Shown in pieces: positions 1-9,048 of a stretch of DNA of 64,000 nt. The stretch spans positions 54,667 to 118,666 of the forward strand of contig NZ_BAFY01000052.1 in assembly GCF_000308555.1 (NCBI RefSeq), read 5' to 3'. Numbering within the stretch: the first letter of the stretch is position 1; every line of letters starts with the position of its first letter. Origin of the DNA: Nocardia cyriacigeorgica NBRC 100375. Lineage in GTDB: Bacteria > Actinomycetota > Actinomycetes > Mycobacteriales > Mycobacteriaceae. Below the pieces are notes generated by a model. The model searched no databases and was not told where the DNA came from. It worked only from the letters and a program-made list of their open reading frames with translations. Made by a program: the position numbers and the translations under genes.

Positions 1-134
1 CCGAAGATCGGACCCAGTAGCGCCGGCCCGGCACCGGCGGCTCCCGCTCCCGCCGCCGCGAGCTCGCCCGCCATCACCCCGGCGGTGGCACCGTACGCGG
101 CGATGCCCTCGGTATCCGCTGAGATCCTCTTCAT
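1..134 (-). CDS. Probable type VII secretion-associated (EspC/DUF2580-like) protein, N-terminal part only
   Basis: Only the first 44 or so codons lie in the window; the gene runs off the left edge. The start is ATG at 134, preceded by a good ribosome binding site (GGGGGAA, 6 nt upstream). The visible protein begins [19 protein letters not shown] and is rich in Ala and Gly, with a hydrophobic small-residue stretch ending in [10 protein letters not shown]. This resembles the N-termini of small actinobacterial proteins annotated as type VII secretion targets, but no diagnostic WxG or YxxxD motif is visible. It is divergent from upp. The function is inferred from general resemblance only. Confidence 0.5.
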   Translation of the reverse strand, partial: MKRISADTEGIAAYGATAGVMAGELAAAGAGAAGAGPALLGPIF

Positions 135-280
135 CAGAGCTTCCCCCATCGTCTTCGTTTCCGGGCAGAGTATGTCATCTACCTGATTCGACGCAGCGAT
201 CCGCCGATCGGTTCCAGATCGTCGGAAAAAAGTTTCGGCGACAACGGCGGCGAACCCTGCTCCGACTTTATCGTTCCCTC

Positions 281-904
281 ATGCGTACGCACACTGTGGA
301 TCACCCGCTCGCCGCGGCTCTGCTGACCGTTCTACGGGACGAGCGCACCCCCAACTCGGCGTTTCGTTCGGCGTTGCGGGACTTGACGGGCCTGCTGGTC
401 TACGAGGCGTTGCGCGACGCGCCGTTGACGCGGTTCGACATCAACACGCCGATCACCGTCACCCAGGGCGCGCGGCTGGCACAGCCGCCGCTGCTGGTGC
501 CGGTCCTGCGGGCCGGGCTCGGAATGGTCGATGCCGCTGCGGCACTCATACCCGACGCACGGGTCGGCTTCGTCGGCATCGCGCGCGACGAGACGACGCA
601 TCAGCCGGTGCCGTACCTGGAATCGCTGCCGGCCGATCTGTCCGGGATTCCGGTGTTCGTGCTGGATCCGATGCTGGCCACGGGCGGCTCCATGCGCCAC
701 ACCCTGGAACTACTGGCCGGACGCGGCGCCACCGACATCACCGCGCTGTGTGTCGTCTCGGCTCCGGAAGGGGTTGCGCTGCTGGAGGATTCCGGGCTGC
801 CGGTACAGCTGATCACCGCGGCCATCGACACCGGTCTCAATGCCGACGCCTATATCGTGCCCGGACTCGGCGATGCGGGGGACCGGCAATTCGGGCCGCG
901 GTGA
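281..904 (+). CDS. upp: Uracil phosphoribosyltransferase
   Basis: Converts uracil and PRPP to UMP and pyrophosphate in pyrimidine salvage; cytosolic. The 207-residue length is normal for the family. The PRPP-binding loop DPMLATGGS is at residues 129-137, and the protein ends with the family-typical GDAGDRQFG segment that contributes to uracil binding. The ATG start at 281 agrees with the family N-terminus. It stands beside pmmB and punA on the other strand, the same salvage neighbourhood as in mycobacteria (upp, pmmB, deoD). The 141 bp to the next gene hold only a weak 7-bp hairpin (about 910-928). Confidence 0.95.
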   Translation: MRTHTVDHPLAAALLTVLRDERTPNSAFRSALRDLTGLLVYEALRDAPLTRFDINTPITVTQGARLAQPPLLVPVLRAGLGMVDAAAALIPDARVGFVGIARDETTHQPVPYLESLPADLSGIPVFVLDPMLATGGSMRHTLELLAGRGATDITALCVVSAPEGVALLEDSGLPVQLITAAIDTGLNADAYIVPGLGDAGDRQFGPR

Positions 905-1046
905 GCTGTTCGGCGGCCGATCCGCCGACGAATCCGCCGGAGGGCGTGATCACCGCATGAGTGGCGAGGCCACGCTCATCAGTTCGGGCCGCGCTCAGCC
1001 GTTCGGGCTATGGTTCGCGCCTGCATTCGCTGCCGGGACGGTGTGC

Positions 1047-2555
1047 TCACGATGACTCGCCCAGCGCCTCGCAGTAAGAGCGCAGTTCGCGGAGCTGTTG
1101 CGCGGCAATCGCTCTCGTCTGCTCGAGTTCACCCGGCGCGGAGACCGGCCGCACGACCTCGAGATAGCACTTGAGTTTGGGTTCGGTCCCGGACGGGCGG
1201 ATGACCAGCCGTGCCGACTCGCCCTCGAAGATCAGTGCGTCGGTGCGCATCCGCCCGCGCGCGGTGCTCAGATCGGTGACCTGCACCGGCATCCCGGCGA
1301 TGACGTCCGGCGGGTTCGCCCGCAACCGCGCCAGCAGCGCCGCCGCACTCGCCTGATCGGCCAGCCGCAGCGAGACCTGATCGCCTGCGTGCACACCGAA
1401 TTCCGCCGCGTAGGCATCGAGTTCGTCGAGCAGGGTGCGCCCGTCCGCTTTCCGCCGCGCCACCAGATCGGCGGTAAGCACGGCCGCGGAGATGCCGTCC
1501 TTGTCGCGCACAGTCGCCGGATCGACGCAGTGCCCGATGGCCTCTTCGTAGGCGTAGACGAGCCCGTCGCCCGCCCTGGCCAGCCATTTGAAACCGGTCA
1601 GCGTCTCGGCGTAGCGGGCGCCGCGCGCGGGAGCCAGCCGCGACAGCAGCCGCGAGGACACGATCGTGGTCGCGACCAGTGCGCCGGCCGGTGCGGTGCG
1701 CAACACGTAATCGGCCAGCAGCACACCGGTTTCGTCGCCGCGCAGCATGCGCACCTTGCCGTCGCGGCCGGGTACACCGATCGCACACCGGTCGGCGTCG
1801 GGATCGAGTGCGATCGCGAGATCGGCGCCGACGCGCTCGGCCAGAGCGACGAGCAGATCCGTCGCGCCCGGCTCCTCCGGATTCGGGAAGGCGACGGTCG
1901 GGAAGTCCGGGTCGGGGGTGAACTGCTCGTCCACCACGTGCACGTCGGTGAAACCGGCCGCGGTCAACGCCGCTCGTGCCGTCGCGCCACCGACACCGTG
2001 CAGCGGGGTCAGCGCGATCCGGATGGTCGCGCGTTCGCCCGGGCCGCCGATCACTGTCGGCAGTGCGGTCACCCGGTCGAGGTAGCGGCGCACCAGATCG
2101 GCATCCGACGGTGACACCGCGGTGCGCGGGATCGGCTCGGTGACGGCCTCGATCCGGGCCTCGATCTCGGTGTCTGCCGGTGCCAGCAGCTGGGCGCCGC
2201 CGTCGAGGTAGACCTTGTAGCCGTTGTCGGTGGCGGGATTGTGCGAAGCGGTGATCTGGACGCCTGCCACCGCGCCCAGCTCGCGCACCGCGAAGGCCGT
2301 CACCGGGGTGGGCAGGGGATCGGGCAGCAGCGTCACCGGGAAACCGGCGGCGGCGAGGATTTCGGCTGCCGCGGTGGCGAATTCGGCCGAACCGTGGCGC
2401 GCGTCGCGGCCGACGACCACCCGGCCGCCACCGAGGCAGCGCTCCCGCAACCAGTCCGCCAGGCCCGCCGTCGCCCGGCCGACCGTGGTCACGTTCATGC
2501 CGTCGGGGCCCTCGCGCAGCGGCCCGCGCAGCCCGGCCGTCCCGAAGCGCAACAT
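1047..2555 (-). CDS. pmmB: Phosphomannomutase / phosphoglucomutase family (alpha-D-phosphohexomutase)
   Basis: A 502-residue phosphohexomutase that interconverts sugar 1- and 6-phosphates (or pentose 1- and 5-phosphates) through a phosphoserine. The phosphoserine loop TASHNP is at residues 102-107 (Ser104). The metal loop DPDADR is near residue 253 and the phosphate-binding RPSGTEPK near residue 457. Its ATG follows the stop of punA with no gap (TAG then ATG at 2553-2558), so the two are translationally linked. Coupling to punA suggests it may process the ribose- or deoxyribose-1-phosphate released by the phosphorylase, as a phosphopentomutase would. That substrate is inference; the usual annotation is phosphomannomutase. 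Confidence 0.93.
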   Translation of the reverse strand: MLRFGTAGLRGPLREGPDGMNVTTVGRATAGLADWLRERCLGGGRVVVGRDARHGSAEFATAAAEILAAAGFPVTLLPDPLPTPVTAFAVRELGAVAGVQITASHNPATDNGYKVYLDGGAQLLAPADTEIEARIEAVTEPIPRTAVSPSDADLVRRYLDRVTALPTVIGGPGERATIRIALTPLHGVGGATARAALTAAGFTDVHVVDEQFTPDPDFPTVAFPNPEEPGATDLLVALAERVGADLAIALDPDADRCAIGVPGRDGKVRMLRGDETGVLLADYVLRTAPAGALVATTIVSSRLLSRLAPARGARYAETLTGFKWLARAGDGLVYAYEEAIGHCVDPATVRDKDGISAAVLTADLVARRKADGRTLLDELDAYAAEFGVHAGDQVSLRLADQASAAALLARLRANPPDVIAGMPVQVTDLSTARGRMRTDALIFEGESARLVIRPSGTEPKLKCYLEVVRPVSAPGELEQTRAIAAQQLRELRSYCEALGESS

Positions 2556-3335
2556 CTACAGCTGCTCCAGCACGCCGCGCAGCAGTTTGCCGAGCCGCGG
2601 CGCCGCCGCCCGGCCCTCGGCGAGCACCTCGGCGTGCGAGAGCGCTTCTCCGGTGACGCCCGCGGCCAGGTTTGTGACCAGGGAGATGCCGAGCAGTCTG
2701 GCGTCGAGGGCACGGCAGGCGATGGCCTCGAGCACCGTGGACATGCCGACCAGATCCGCGCCCATCGTGCCGAGCATCCGGATCTCGGCGGGGGTCTCGT
2801 ACTGCGGCCCGGACAGGCCGGCATAGACCCCTTCGGTGAGCGATGGATCCACCCGGCGGGCCAGCTCGCGCAGCCGCGGATCCCACGCGTCGACCATGTT
2901 CACGAAGGTCGCGCCCGACAGCGGGGTCCGGCCGGTGAGGTTGATGTGGTCGCTGATCAGCACCGGCTCGCCGACGTGCAGGCCGGGCCGGATCCCGCCG
3001 GCGGCATTGGTGAGCAGCACCGTCTGCGCGCCCGCGGCGATGGCCGCGCGTACCGGGCGTACTACGTCGTCGGGGGCATGGCCCTCGTAGAGGTGCTGGC
3101 GGCCCATGAGCACCAGTACCGGCGTTTCACCGACCGGTATCGAATGCACCATGCCCACATGCCCCAGCGCGGTGGGTACCGCGATGCCGGGCAGCTCCGA
3201 CATCGACACCGACGCGGTGGGTGTCCCGATCTCCATGGCGGCGTCCTGCCAACCCGATCCGAGCACCACCGCGACGGGATGGCGTGGCACTCCGGTCTGT
3301 TCGGCGATCGCCGCGGCGGCCTGTTCGGCAAGCAT
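2556..3335 (-). CDS. punA: Purine nucleoside phosphorylase
   Basis: Phosphorolysis of purine nucleosides to base and ribose-1-phosphate; cytosolic trimeric class. Family motifs are visible in order: VVLGSGW near the N-terminus, [29 protein letters not shown] and [10 protein letters not shown]. An in-frame upstream extension to 3449 is open but does not look like the family, so the ATG at 3335 (protein [12 protein letters not shown], 259 residues) is chosen. It is the first gene of the punA-pmmB pair. The upstream region is shared with the divergent enoyl-CoA hydratase gene and contains the palindrome at 3406-3419. Confidence 0.93.
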   Translation of the reverse strand: MLAEQAAAAIAEQTGVPRHPVAVVLGSGWQDAAMEIGTPTASVSMSELPGIAVPTALGHVGMVHSIPVGETPVLVLMGRQHLYEGHAPDDVVRPVRAAIAAGAQTVLLTNAAGGIRPGLHVGEPVLISDHINLTGRTPLSGATFVNMVDAWDPRLRELARRVDPSLTEGVYAGLSGPQYETPAEIRMLGTMGADLVGMSTVLEAIACRALDARLLGISLVTNLAAGVTGEALSHAEVLAEGRAAAPRLGKLLRGVLEQL

Positions 3336-3405
3336 GACGGCAACTGTATCGGCCCGCGCCCGCTCGGGCCTGATGGCGAGGTGACCGAACCCACCCGAAC
3401 GGTTG

Positions 3406-3419
3406 CTACCCGTGAGTAG
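3406..3419. promoter_or_regulatory. Candidate operator CTACC-N4-AGTAG (copy 1)
   Basis: The sequence CTACCCGTGAGTAG is a near-perfect inverted repeat (CTACC with AGTAG, one mismatch). It overlaps a plausible -10 element TAGGAT at 3417-3422 for the enoyl-CoA hydratase gene that starts at 3452. The same CTACC-N4-AGTAG pattern is found upstream of accA3 (32747-32760) and accD5 (37356-37369). The binding protein is unknown; its size and symmetry fit a TetR-type dimer. Confidence 0.5.
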
Positions 3420-3451
3420 GATTTGCCCGCCGGTACCGATACGCTGCACAC

Positions 3452-4156
3452 ATGCCGTATCTGGAACGTGATGGGGATGTGTTCGTGCTCTACCTCGGCA
3501 ACGAGGGACAGACCGACAGTGAGAACCGCTTCCACCCGGACTGGATCGCCGAGATCCACGCCCACCTCGACACCGTCGAGGCGTCCGAGGGTCCCGCCGC
3601 GCTGGTCACCACCGCCGCCGGGAAGTTCTTCAGCAACGGCCTCGATACCGACTGGCTGTTCGCCAACCTGGATCAGATGCACGGCTACCTCGACCGCGTG
3701 CATTCGATCTACACCCGCCTGCTGACCTTCCCGATGGCGACCGTCGCCGCCATCAACGGCCACGCCTTCGGCGCCGGCGCCATGCTGGCCACCTCGCACG
3801 ACTTCCGGTTGATGCGCGCCGACCGCGGCTTCTACAGCCTGCCCGAGGTGCACCTGGGGATGCCGTTCACCATCGGGATGAACGCCCTGCTCACCGAGCG
3901 GCTCACCAACCAGGTCGCGGTGAAGGCCATGACCACCGGGCATCGCTTCCCGGCCGACGAGGCGATCGCCGCCGGCATCGTCGACGGTAAGGCCGAGGCC
4001 GACGCGCTCGTCGCCGCCGCGGTCGCGCAAGCGGCGGCCCTGGCCGGTAACCGCAAGCCGAACCTGCCGGTGATCAAGCGCGCCCTGCACGCGAACGCGC
4101 TGGCCGGGCTCGCCGTGCCGACCACCCCGGAGAACCTGGCGTTCGCCGCCGGATAA
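3452..4156 (+). CDS. Enoyl-CoA hydratase/isomerase family protein
   Basis: A 234-residue crotonase-fold protein. The oxyanion-hole segment [11 protein letters not shown] is at about 101-111, and the catalytic-type Glu lies in LPEVHLG at residue 132. Only this one active-site Glu is obvious, which fits delta3,delta2-enoyl-CoA isomerases better than two-Glu hydratases, but the exact reaction cannot be told. The short length matches the isomerase-like subgroup. The ATG start at 3452 fits the family N-terminus. It is divergent from punA, with a candidate operator at 3406-3419 that matches those of the acyl-CoA carboxylase genes, so a link to acyl-CoA metabolism is likely. Confidence 0.85.
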   Translation: MPYLERDGDVFVLYLGNEGQTDSENRFHPDWIAEIHAHLDTVEASEGPAALVTTAAGKFFSNGLDTDWLFANLDQMHGYLDRVHSIYTRLLTFPMATVAAINGHAFGAGAMLATSHDFRLMRADRGFYSLPEVHLGMPFTIGMNALLTERLTNQVAVKAMTTGHRFPADEAIAAGIVDGKAEADALVAAAVAQAAALAGNRKPNLPVIKRALHANALAGLAVPTTPENLAFAAG

Positions 4157-4234
4157 CCCCGCGGGCTCCCTCCCGCCACGCCGCCGCCATGGTGGCCTGC
4201 GGACCGGTCGGTGCGCAGTGCGACACTGAATGCC

Positions 4235-5518
4235 ATGTCACCCCCGCGCAGCGGCCGGTCCGACCAGCGCAGCGCCGATCATGTCCGGCGCGGCGAGGCT
4301 GCCGCGCGTCATGGCGACGGGAGATCGCGCCCGGACCCGGCCCTCGCGCTGCGGTCCGACGCCGCCGTCGCCGCCGCCCGCGATGAGCTGATCGGGCTGT
4401 CGCATTCGATCCACGCCGAACCCGAACTCGCCTTCGCCGAGACCCGCAGCGTCGCCAAGGTGATCGAACCGCTGGCCGCGCGCGGGTTCGAGATCGAGAC
4501 CGGCGTCGCCGATCTACCCACCGCCTTCCGCGCCCGCTACGGCAGCGGCGAACTCACCGTCGGGCTCTGCGCCGAGTACGACGCGCTGCCCGAGATCGGG
4601 CACGCCTGCGGGCACAACATCATCGCCGCGAGCACGGCCGGCGCGGCGCTCGGGCTGGCCGAGGTGGCCGATGCGCTCGGCATCACGGTGGTCGTGCTCG
4701 GCACACCCGCCGAGGAGAGCGGCGGCGGCAAGATCCTGATGCTCGAGCGCGGCGTCTTCGACGACATCGCGATGGCGATGATGGCCCATCCCGGCCCGTA
4801 CGACATCGTCGGCGCGCGCTCGCTGGCGCTGGCCGATCTGTCGGTGGTCTTCCACGGCCGCGAAGCGCATGCCAGCGCCGCCCCTGAGCAGGGCCGCAAC
4901 GCCGGGGACGCGGTCACCGTGGCGCAGGTCGCCATCGGCTTGCTGCGTCAGCACCTGCGGCCCGGCCAGCAGCTGCACGGTATAGTCGGCGACGGTGGCG
5001 TAGCCCCCAACATCGTGCCCGGACGTGCGGAACTGCTGTACTACCTACGCGCAGCCGACTCCGCATCCCTCGGCGAACTGATGCGACGCGCATCCGATTG
5101 CTTCGAGGCGGGCGCCCTCGCGACCGGCTGCACCCACGACATACGGACGCTCGCGCCCACCTATACCGAGCTCACCCCCGATCCGGCATTACTGTCTGCC
5201 TATCGAGAGCAGATCGCCGGCCTCGGACGGACGCCGATCGCGCCCGAGCTCGAAGCGCAGCGCCCGCTCGGGAGCACGGACATGGGCAACGTCACCAACG
5301 TCATCCCGGGGATACACCCGGTCATCGGGATCGATGCCGATGGTGCGGTGACGCATCAGCCCGGTTTCGCCGCGGCCAGCGTCAACGCCTCGGCCGACCG
5401 AGCGGTGATCGATGCGGCGACGGCGCTCGCGCGTACCGCGATCGCGGTCGCCGGCGATGCACTACACAGGGACAGGTTGTTGCAACGGCTCGTTCAGCGA
5501 CAGGAGGAAATTCGGTGA
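4235..5518 (+). CDS. amiB1: M20 family amidohydrolase (AbgB/AmiB-like)
   Basis: Zinc-dependent amidohydrolase of the M20D peptidase group, probably hydrolysing N-acyl or aminobenzoyl-glutamate-type amides; cytosolic. Metal-site motifs are seen in order: CAEYDALPEIGHACGHN, GTPAEESGGGK and, near the C-terminus, GSTDMGNVTNVIPG. ATG 4235 (MSPPRSGRSD) is chosen; an in-frame GTG at 4211 would add eight residues, and neither has a clear ribosome binding site. The first 40 residues are Arg-rich and low in complexity, so translation may even begin later. Its stop overlaps the GTG start of the next amidohydrolase by 4 bp (GTGA at 5515-5518), so they form one operon, as amiB-amiA do in mycobacteria. Confidence 0.9.
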   Translation: MSPPRSGRSDQRSADHVRRGEAAARHGDGRSRPDPALALRSDAAVAAARDELIGLSHSIHAEPELAFAETRSVAKVIEPLAARGFEIETGVADLPTAFRARYGSGELTVGLCAEYDALPEIGHACGHNIIAASTAGAALGLAEVADALGITVVVLGTPAEESGGGKILMLERGVFDDIAMAMMAHPGPYDIVGARSLALADLSVVFHGREAHASAAPEQGRNAGDAVTVAQVAIGLLRQHLRPGQQLHGIVGDGGVAPNIVPGRAELLYYLRAADSASLGELMRRASDCFEAGALATGCTHDIRTLAPTYTELTPDPALLSAYREQIAGLGRTPIAPELEAQRPLGSTDMGNVTNVIPGIHPVIGIDADGAVTHQPGFAAASVNASADRAVIDAATALARTAIAVAGDALHRDRLLQRLVQRQEEIR

Positions 5519-6783
5519 GTAGCCCGGCGGCGCGAGCGACAGGGCCGGAAGAGGCAGCGCGTGTGAGCACGCAGCCACCCGTAACCACGAAGGCCACCGG
5601 GGGTGCCGCCCTATCGAAGGCGACGCGAACCGGCCAGGACGTGGTCGACGCGTGGCTGGCCGAGCACACCGTCGACCTCATCCAGTGGCGCCGCCACATC
5701 CACGCCAACCCGGAGCTGTCCCGCACCGAGTTCGGCACCACCGAATTCGTCGCCACCTGGCTCACCAAAGCCGGCCTCACCCCGCGCGTGCTGCCCGGCG
5801 GCACCGGCCTGATCTGCGATATCGGCCCGGACACCCCGCGCCTGGCACTGCGCGCCGACATGGACGCGCTGCCCATGCAGGAGTTCACCGGCCTGAGCTT
5901 CGCCTCCACCGTGCCCGGCGTCTCGCACGCGTGCGGGCACGACGCGCATACCACCATCCTGCTCGGCACCGCGCTGGCGCTGGCCGAGGCCGACCTGCCG
6001 GTCGGCGTGCGACTGGTGTTCCAGCCGGCCGAAGAGGTGATGCCGGGCGGCGCGCTCGATGTGGTCGCCGCAGGCGCCATGGAGGGCGTGGAGCGGATCT
6101 TCGCGCTGCACTGCGATCCGCGGCTGGAAGTGGGCCGGGTCGGTGTGCGGGTGGGGGCGATCACCTCGGCCGCCGACACCGTCGAGCTGGTTCTCGATTC
6201 GCCCGGCGGACACACCTCACGTCCGCATCTGACCAGCGATCTGGTCTATGCCATCGGTACGGTGATCACCGGCCTGCCAGGGCTGCTGAGCCGGCGGATC
6301 GATCCGCGCACCAGCACCGTCATGGTGTGGGGTGCGGTCAGCGCGGGCAAGGCGCCCAACGCGATACCGCAGACCGGCATGCTCACCGGCACCGTCCGCA
6401 CCGGCGACCACGCCACCTGGTCACTGCTGGAGCCCATGGTGCACGAGATCGTCGACGGGCTGCTGGCGCCCACCGGCGTGCGGTATCAGCTCAACTACCG
6501 TCGCGGCGTTCCGCCGGTGGTCAACGACGAGCACTCCACCCGGATGTTCGAGGAGGCGATCCGCGCTGTCGGGCCCGACGCGCTCGCCGACACGCCGCAG
6601 TCCGGCGGCGGCGAAGACTTCTCCTGGTACCTGGAAGAAGTCCCTGGTGCGATGGCGCGGCTGGGCGTGTGGTCCGGTGAGGGCGAGCAGCTCGACCTGC
6701 ACCAGCCGACGTTCGACATCGACGAACGCGCGCTGGCGGTCGGAGTGCGGGTGCTGAGCAACATCGTGCTCCAGGCGGGCTGA
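5515..6783 (+). CDS. amiA1: M20D family amidohydrolase / N-acyl amino acid hydrolase
   Basis: Second M20D metallo-amidohydrolase of the pair, 422 residues. Metal and catalytic motifs are RADMDALPMQE, HACGHDAHTT, QPAEEVMPGGA and, late in the protein, SGGGEDFSWYLE. The GTG at 5515 is preceded by a strong AGGAGG (5502-5507) and overlaps the stop of amiB by 4 bp. The frame is open far upstream, but that part overlaps amiB and is not the gene. The first 35 residues are a non-conserved linker before DVVDAWLAEH. The stop is back to back with that of the convergent gene (TGATCA at 6781-6786). Confidence 0.92.
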   Translation: MSSPAARATGPEEAARVSTQPPVTTKATGGAALSKATRTGQDVVDAWLAEHTVDLIQWRRHIHANPELSRTEFGTTEFVATWLTKAGLTPRVLPGGTGLICDIGPDTPRLALRADMDALPMQEFTGLSFASTVPGVSHACGHDAHTTILLGTALALAEADLPVGVRLVFQPAEEVMPGGALDVVAAGAMEGVERIFALHCDPRLEVGRVGVRVGAITSAADTVELVLDSPGGHTSRPHLTSDLVYAIGTVITGLPGLLSRRIDPRTSTVMVWGAVSAGKAPNAIPQTGMLTGTVRTGDHATWSLLEPMVHEIVDGLLAPTGVRYQLNYRRGVPPVVNDEHSTRMFEEAIRAVGPDALADTPQSGGGEDFSWYLEEVPGAMARLGVWSGEGEQLDLHQPTFDIDERALAVGVRVLSNIVLQAG

Positions 6784-7263
6784 TCAGGCCGAGAAATTCC
6801 CAGGGCCGACGTTGCGGCTGTTGCGGGTGCGCAGGGCGTGCACGTATTCCTCGGGCGCGCCCGCCTTCTCCGCGGCGTCGGCCATCACACCCAGATAGCG
6901 GGCCGACGGCAGCCCGCCCTCATAGGCGTCGAGGACATACAGCCAGGCCAGGATGGGTTCGGTGCCGCTACCGGGATTCGGGGTGACGCGCAGCCGGATC
7001 TTGCGGTGGATCCCGAAATCGGAGCCCTCCCAGCGGTCCAGCCGCTGCTCGTCCTCCGGGGAGACGTCATAGAGCACGACGAAGACCCGGGAACCGGGTT
7101 CCTCCACGACGGTGGCGAGCGGGCCTTCCCAGCCGATGTCGTCGCCACTGAAGGTGAGGCGCCAGCCCTCCAGCCACCCCGTCCCGAACATCGGGGAGTG
7201 CGGACAGCGCTCGAGCATCTGGGACGAGTCCATGTTGGACCCGTAAGCGGCGTAGATCGGCAC
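6784..7263 (-). CDS. Gamma-glutamylcyclotransferase-like protein
   Basis: A 159-residue protein of the gamma-glutamylcyclotransferase/AIG2-like fold. The substrate loop YGSNMD is right at the N-terminus (residues 7-12) and an acidic WEGSDFG segment lies in the middle. Family members release 5-oxoproline from gamma-glutamyl compounds, but the substrate here is unknown. The GTG start at 7263 (VPIYAAYGSN) is chosen because the YGSN loop normally lies near the N-terminus. No ribosome binding site is obvious, and the frame stays open upstream to 7377. It matches the position of Rv3304 between lpdA and amiA in mycobacteria. Confidence 0.8.
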   Translation of the reverse strand: MPIYAAYGSNMDSSQMLERCPHSPMFGTGWLEGWRLTFSGDDIGWEGPLATVVEEPGSRVFVVLYDVSPEDEQRLDRWEGSDFGIHRKIRLRVTPNPGSGTEPILAWLYVLDAYEGGLPSARYLGVMADAAEKAGAPEEYVHALRTRNSRNVGPGNFSA

Positions 7264-7397
7264 GAGGAAAGGGTAACCGGTATCGGATTTGCCGTGCTCG
7301 CGGCGCGGCCTACCGCAACGCGGCGGCAGGGCCGAGGGCGGATAACGTTGACGGGCGAACCGGAGATCCCGGTGCAACTGCTCGAGCGGAGGTATCC

Positions 7398-8798
7398 ATG
7401 ACCCGCATTGCGATCATCGGTGGCGGACCGGCCGGATACGAGGCCGCACTGGTGGCGGCCCAGCACGGCGCCGAAGTCACGCTGATCGATTCCGACGGCA
7501 TCGGCGGAGCGTGCGTGCTGTGGGACTGCGTGCCGTCGAAGACCTTCATCGCCTCGACCGGGGTGCGCACCGATCTGCGCCGCGCCCGCGATCTCGGCAT
7601 CACCCTCGATCCCAGTCAGGCCACGGTGTCGTTGCCGGAGGTGCACTCGCGGGTGAAGGCGCTGGCGCTGGCCCAGTCCTCGGACATCCGCTCGAAGTTG
7701 CAGACCGTCGGGGTGACGGTGCTGGCCGGCCGCGGCCAGTTGATCGATTCGGGCACCGGCCTGGCCGCGCATCGGGTGCGCGCCGCGCTCGCCGACGGCA
7801 CCGAGCAGATCATCGAGGCCGAGGTGGTGCTGATCGCCACCGGTGCCAGCCCGCGGGTGCTGCCCGGCGCCGAACCCGACGGCGAGCGCATCCTCACCTG
7901 GCGTCAGCTCTACGACCTGACCGAACTGCCGGAGACGCTGGTGGTGGTGGGTTCCGGTGTCACCGGCGCCGAATTCGTGTCCGCCTACACCGAAATGGGC
8001 GTCCAGGTGAAGCTGGTGTCCAGCCGTGACCGGGTGCTGCCCGGTGAAGACGCCGACGCGGCGCTGGTGCTGGAGGACGCGCTGGCCGAGCGCGGTGTCG
8101 AGCTGGTCAAGCACGCACGCGCCGACGCCGTGGAGCGCACCGCCGACGGCGTCGTGGTCAAACTGGCCGACGGGCGCACCGTCTCCGGTTCGCATGCGCT
8201 GATGACCGTCGGTTCCACGCCCAATACCGACGATCTCGGCTTGGAGCGCGTCGGCATCGAACTCGACCGCGGGTACCTGCGCGTCGACCGGGTCTCGCGC
8301 ACCTCGGTGCCCGGCATCTACGCCGCGGGCGACTGCACCGGCCTGCTGCCGCTGGCCTCGGTGGCCGCCATGCAGGGCCGCATCGCGATGTACCACGCGC
8401 TCGGCGAGGGCGTGAATCCGATCCGGCTCAAGACCGTCGCCTCGGCGGTGTTCACCCGGCCGGAGATCGCCACCGTCGGCGTCAGCCAGACCGCCATCGA
8501 CAACGGCGAGGTGCCCGCCCGCACGGTGATGCTGCGGTTGAACACCAATCCGCGCGCGAAGATGTCCGGGCTGCGCCGCGGCTTCGTCAAGATCTTCTGC
8601 CGTCCGGCCACCGGTGTGGTCATCGGCGGTGTGGTGGTGGCGCCGATCGCCTCCGAGCTGATCCTGCCGATCGCCCTTGCGGTGCAGAACAATCTGACCG
8701 TCACCGACTTGGCGCAGACCTTCTCGGTGTATCCGTCGCTGACCGGATCGGTGACCGAGGCCGCTCGCCAGCTCATGCGGCACGACGATCTGGACTGA
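7398..8798 (+). CDS. lpdA: NAD(P)H-dependent flavoprotein quinone reductase, LpdA type
   Basis: A 466-residue pyridine nucleotide-disulfide oxidoreductase-fold flavoprotein. The FAD-binding motif GGGPAGYEAA is at residues 8-17, the NAD(P)-binding VVVGSGVTGAEF lies mid-protein, and the second FAD motif is GIYAAGDCTGL. The redox-loop region reads GGACVLWDCVPSK, with Cys39 and Cys44 both present. At the C-terminus the usual His-Glu dyad of disulfide reductases (HAHPT...E) is replaced by SVYPSLTGS (Tyr445 at the His position). It is therefore not expected to be a true lipoamide dehydrogenase. Mycobacterial LpdA, in the same gene position, reduces quinones. ATG start at 7398. Confidence 0.9.
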   Translation: MTRIAIIGGGPAGYEAALVAAQHGAEVTLIDSDGIGGACVLWDCVPSKTFIASTGVRTDLRRARDLGITLDPSQATVSLPEVHSRVKALALAQSSDIRSKLQTVGVTVLAGRGQLIDSGTGLAAHRVRAALADGTEQIIEAEVVLIATGASPRVLPGAEPDGERILTWRQLYDLTELPETLVVVGSGVTGAEFVSAYTEMGVQVKLVSSRDRVLPGEDADAALVLEDALAERGVELVKHARADAVERTADGVVVKLADGRTVSGSHALMTVGSTPNTDDLGLERVGIELDRGYLRVDRVSRTSVPGIYAAGDCTGLLPLASVAAMQGRIAMYHALGEGVNPIRLKTVASAVFTRPEIATVGVSQTAIDNGEVPARTVMLRLNTNPRAKMSGLRRGFVKIFCRPATGVVIGGVVVAPIASELILPIALAVQNNLTVTDLAQTFSVYPSLTGSVTEAARQLMRHDDLD

Positions 8799-9048
8799 GT
8801 CGGCGGTTCGACCGGCGTGTCGAGTGTTCCTGTGAGTGGGTAGGTTTCGTCACGTTGCCTGGGCGGGACAGTTGTGGTTCACTTCCGGCAGAGATGCGAT
8901 CGATGGGTGGTCGTGAGGTTTGGTGTCGGGGGGAATTCCTTTCCTGACGCGAACGGCGGGCAGCCTGGGCTGTTGGCAGTCCGAGCGTCTCACCAAAGAC
9001 AGCTGAGTGTGGTCGATGACCGCACCCGGGAAAGGGATTGGGCGAAAA

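Noticed and set aside
910..928. Possible terminator after upp
   Set aside because: The stem is only 7 bp (TCGGCGG/CCGCCGA) with no T-rich tail, so it is too weak to call.
5098..5514. N-terminal extension of amiA to 561 residues
   Set aside because: The in-frame upstream part lies inside amiB, is Arg-rich and low-complexity, and a strong ribosome binding site marks GTG 5515 as the start.
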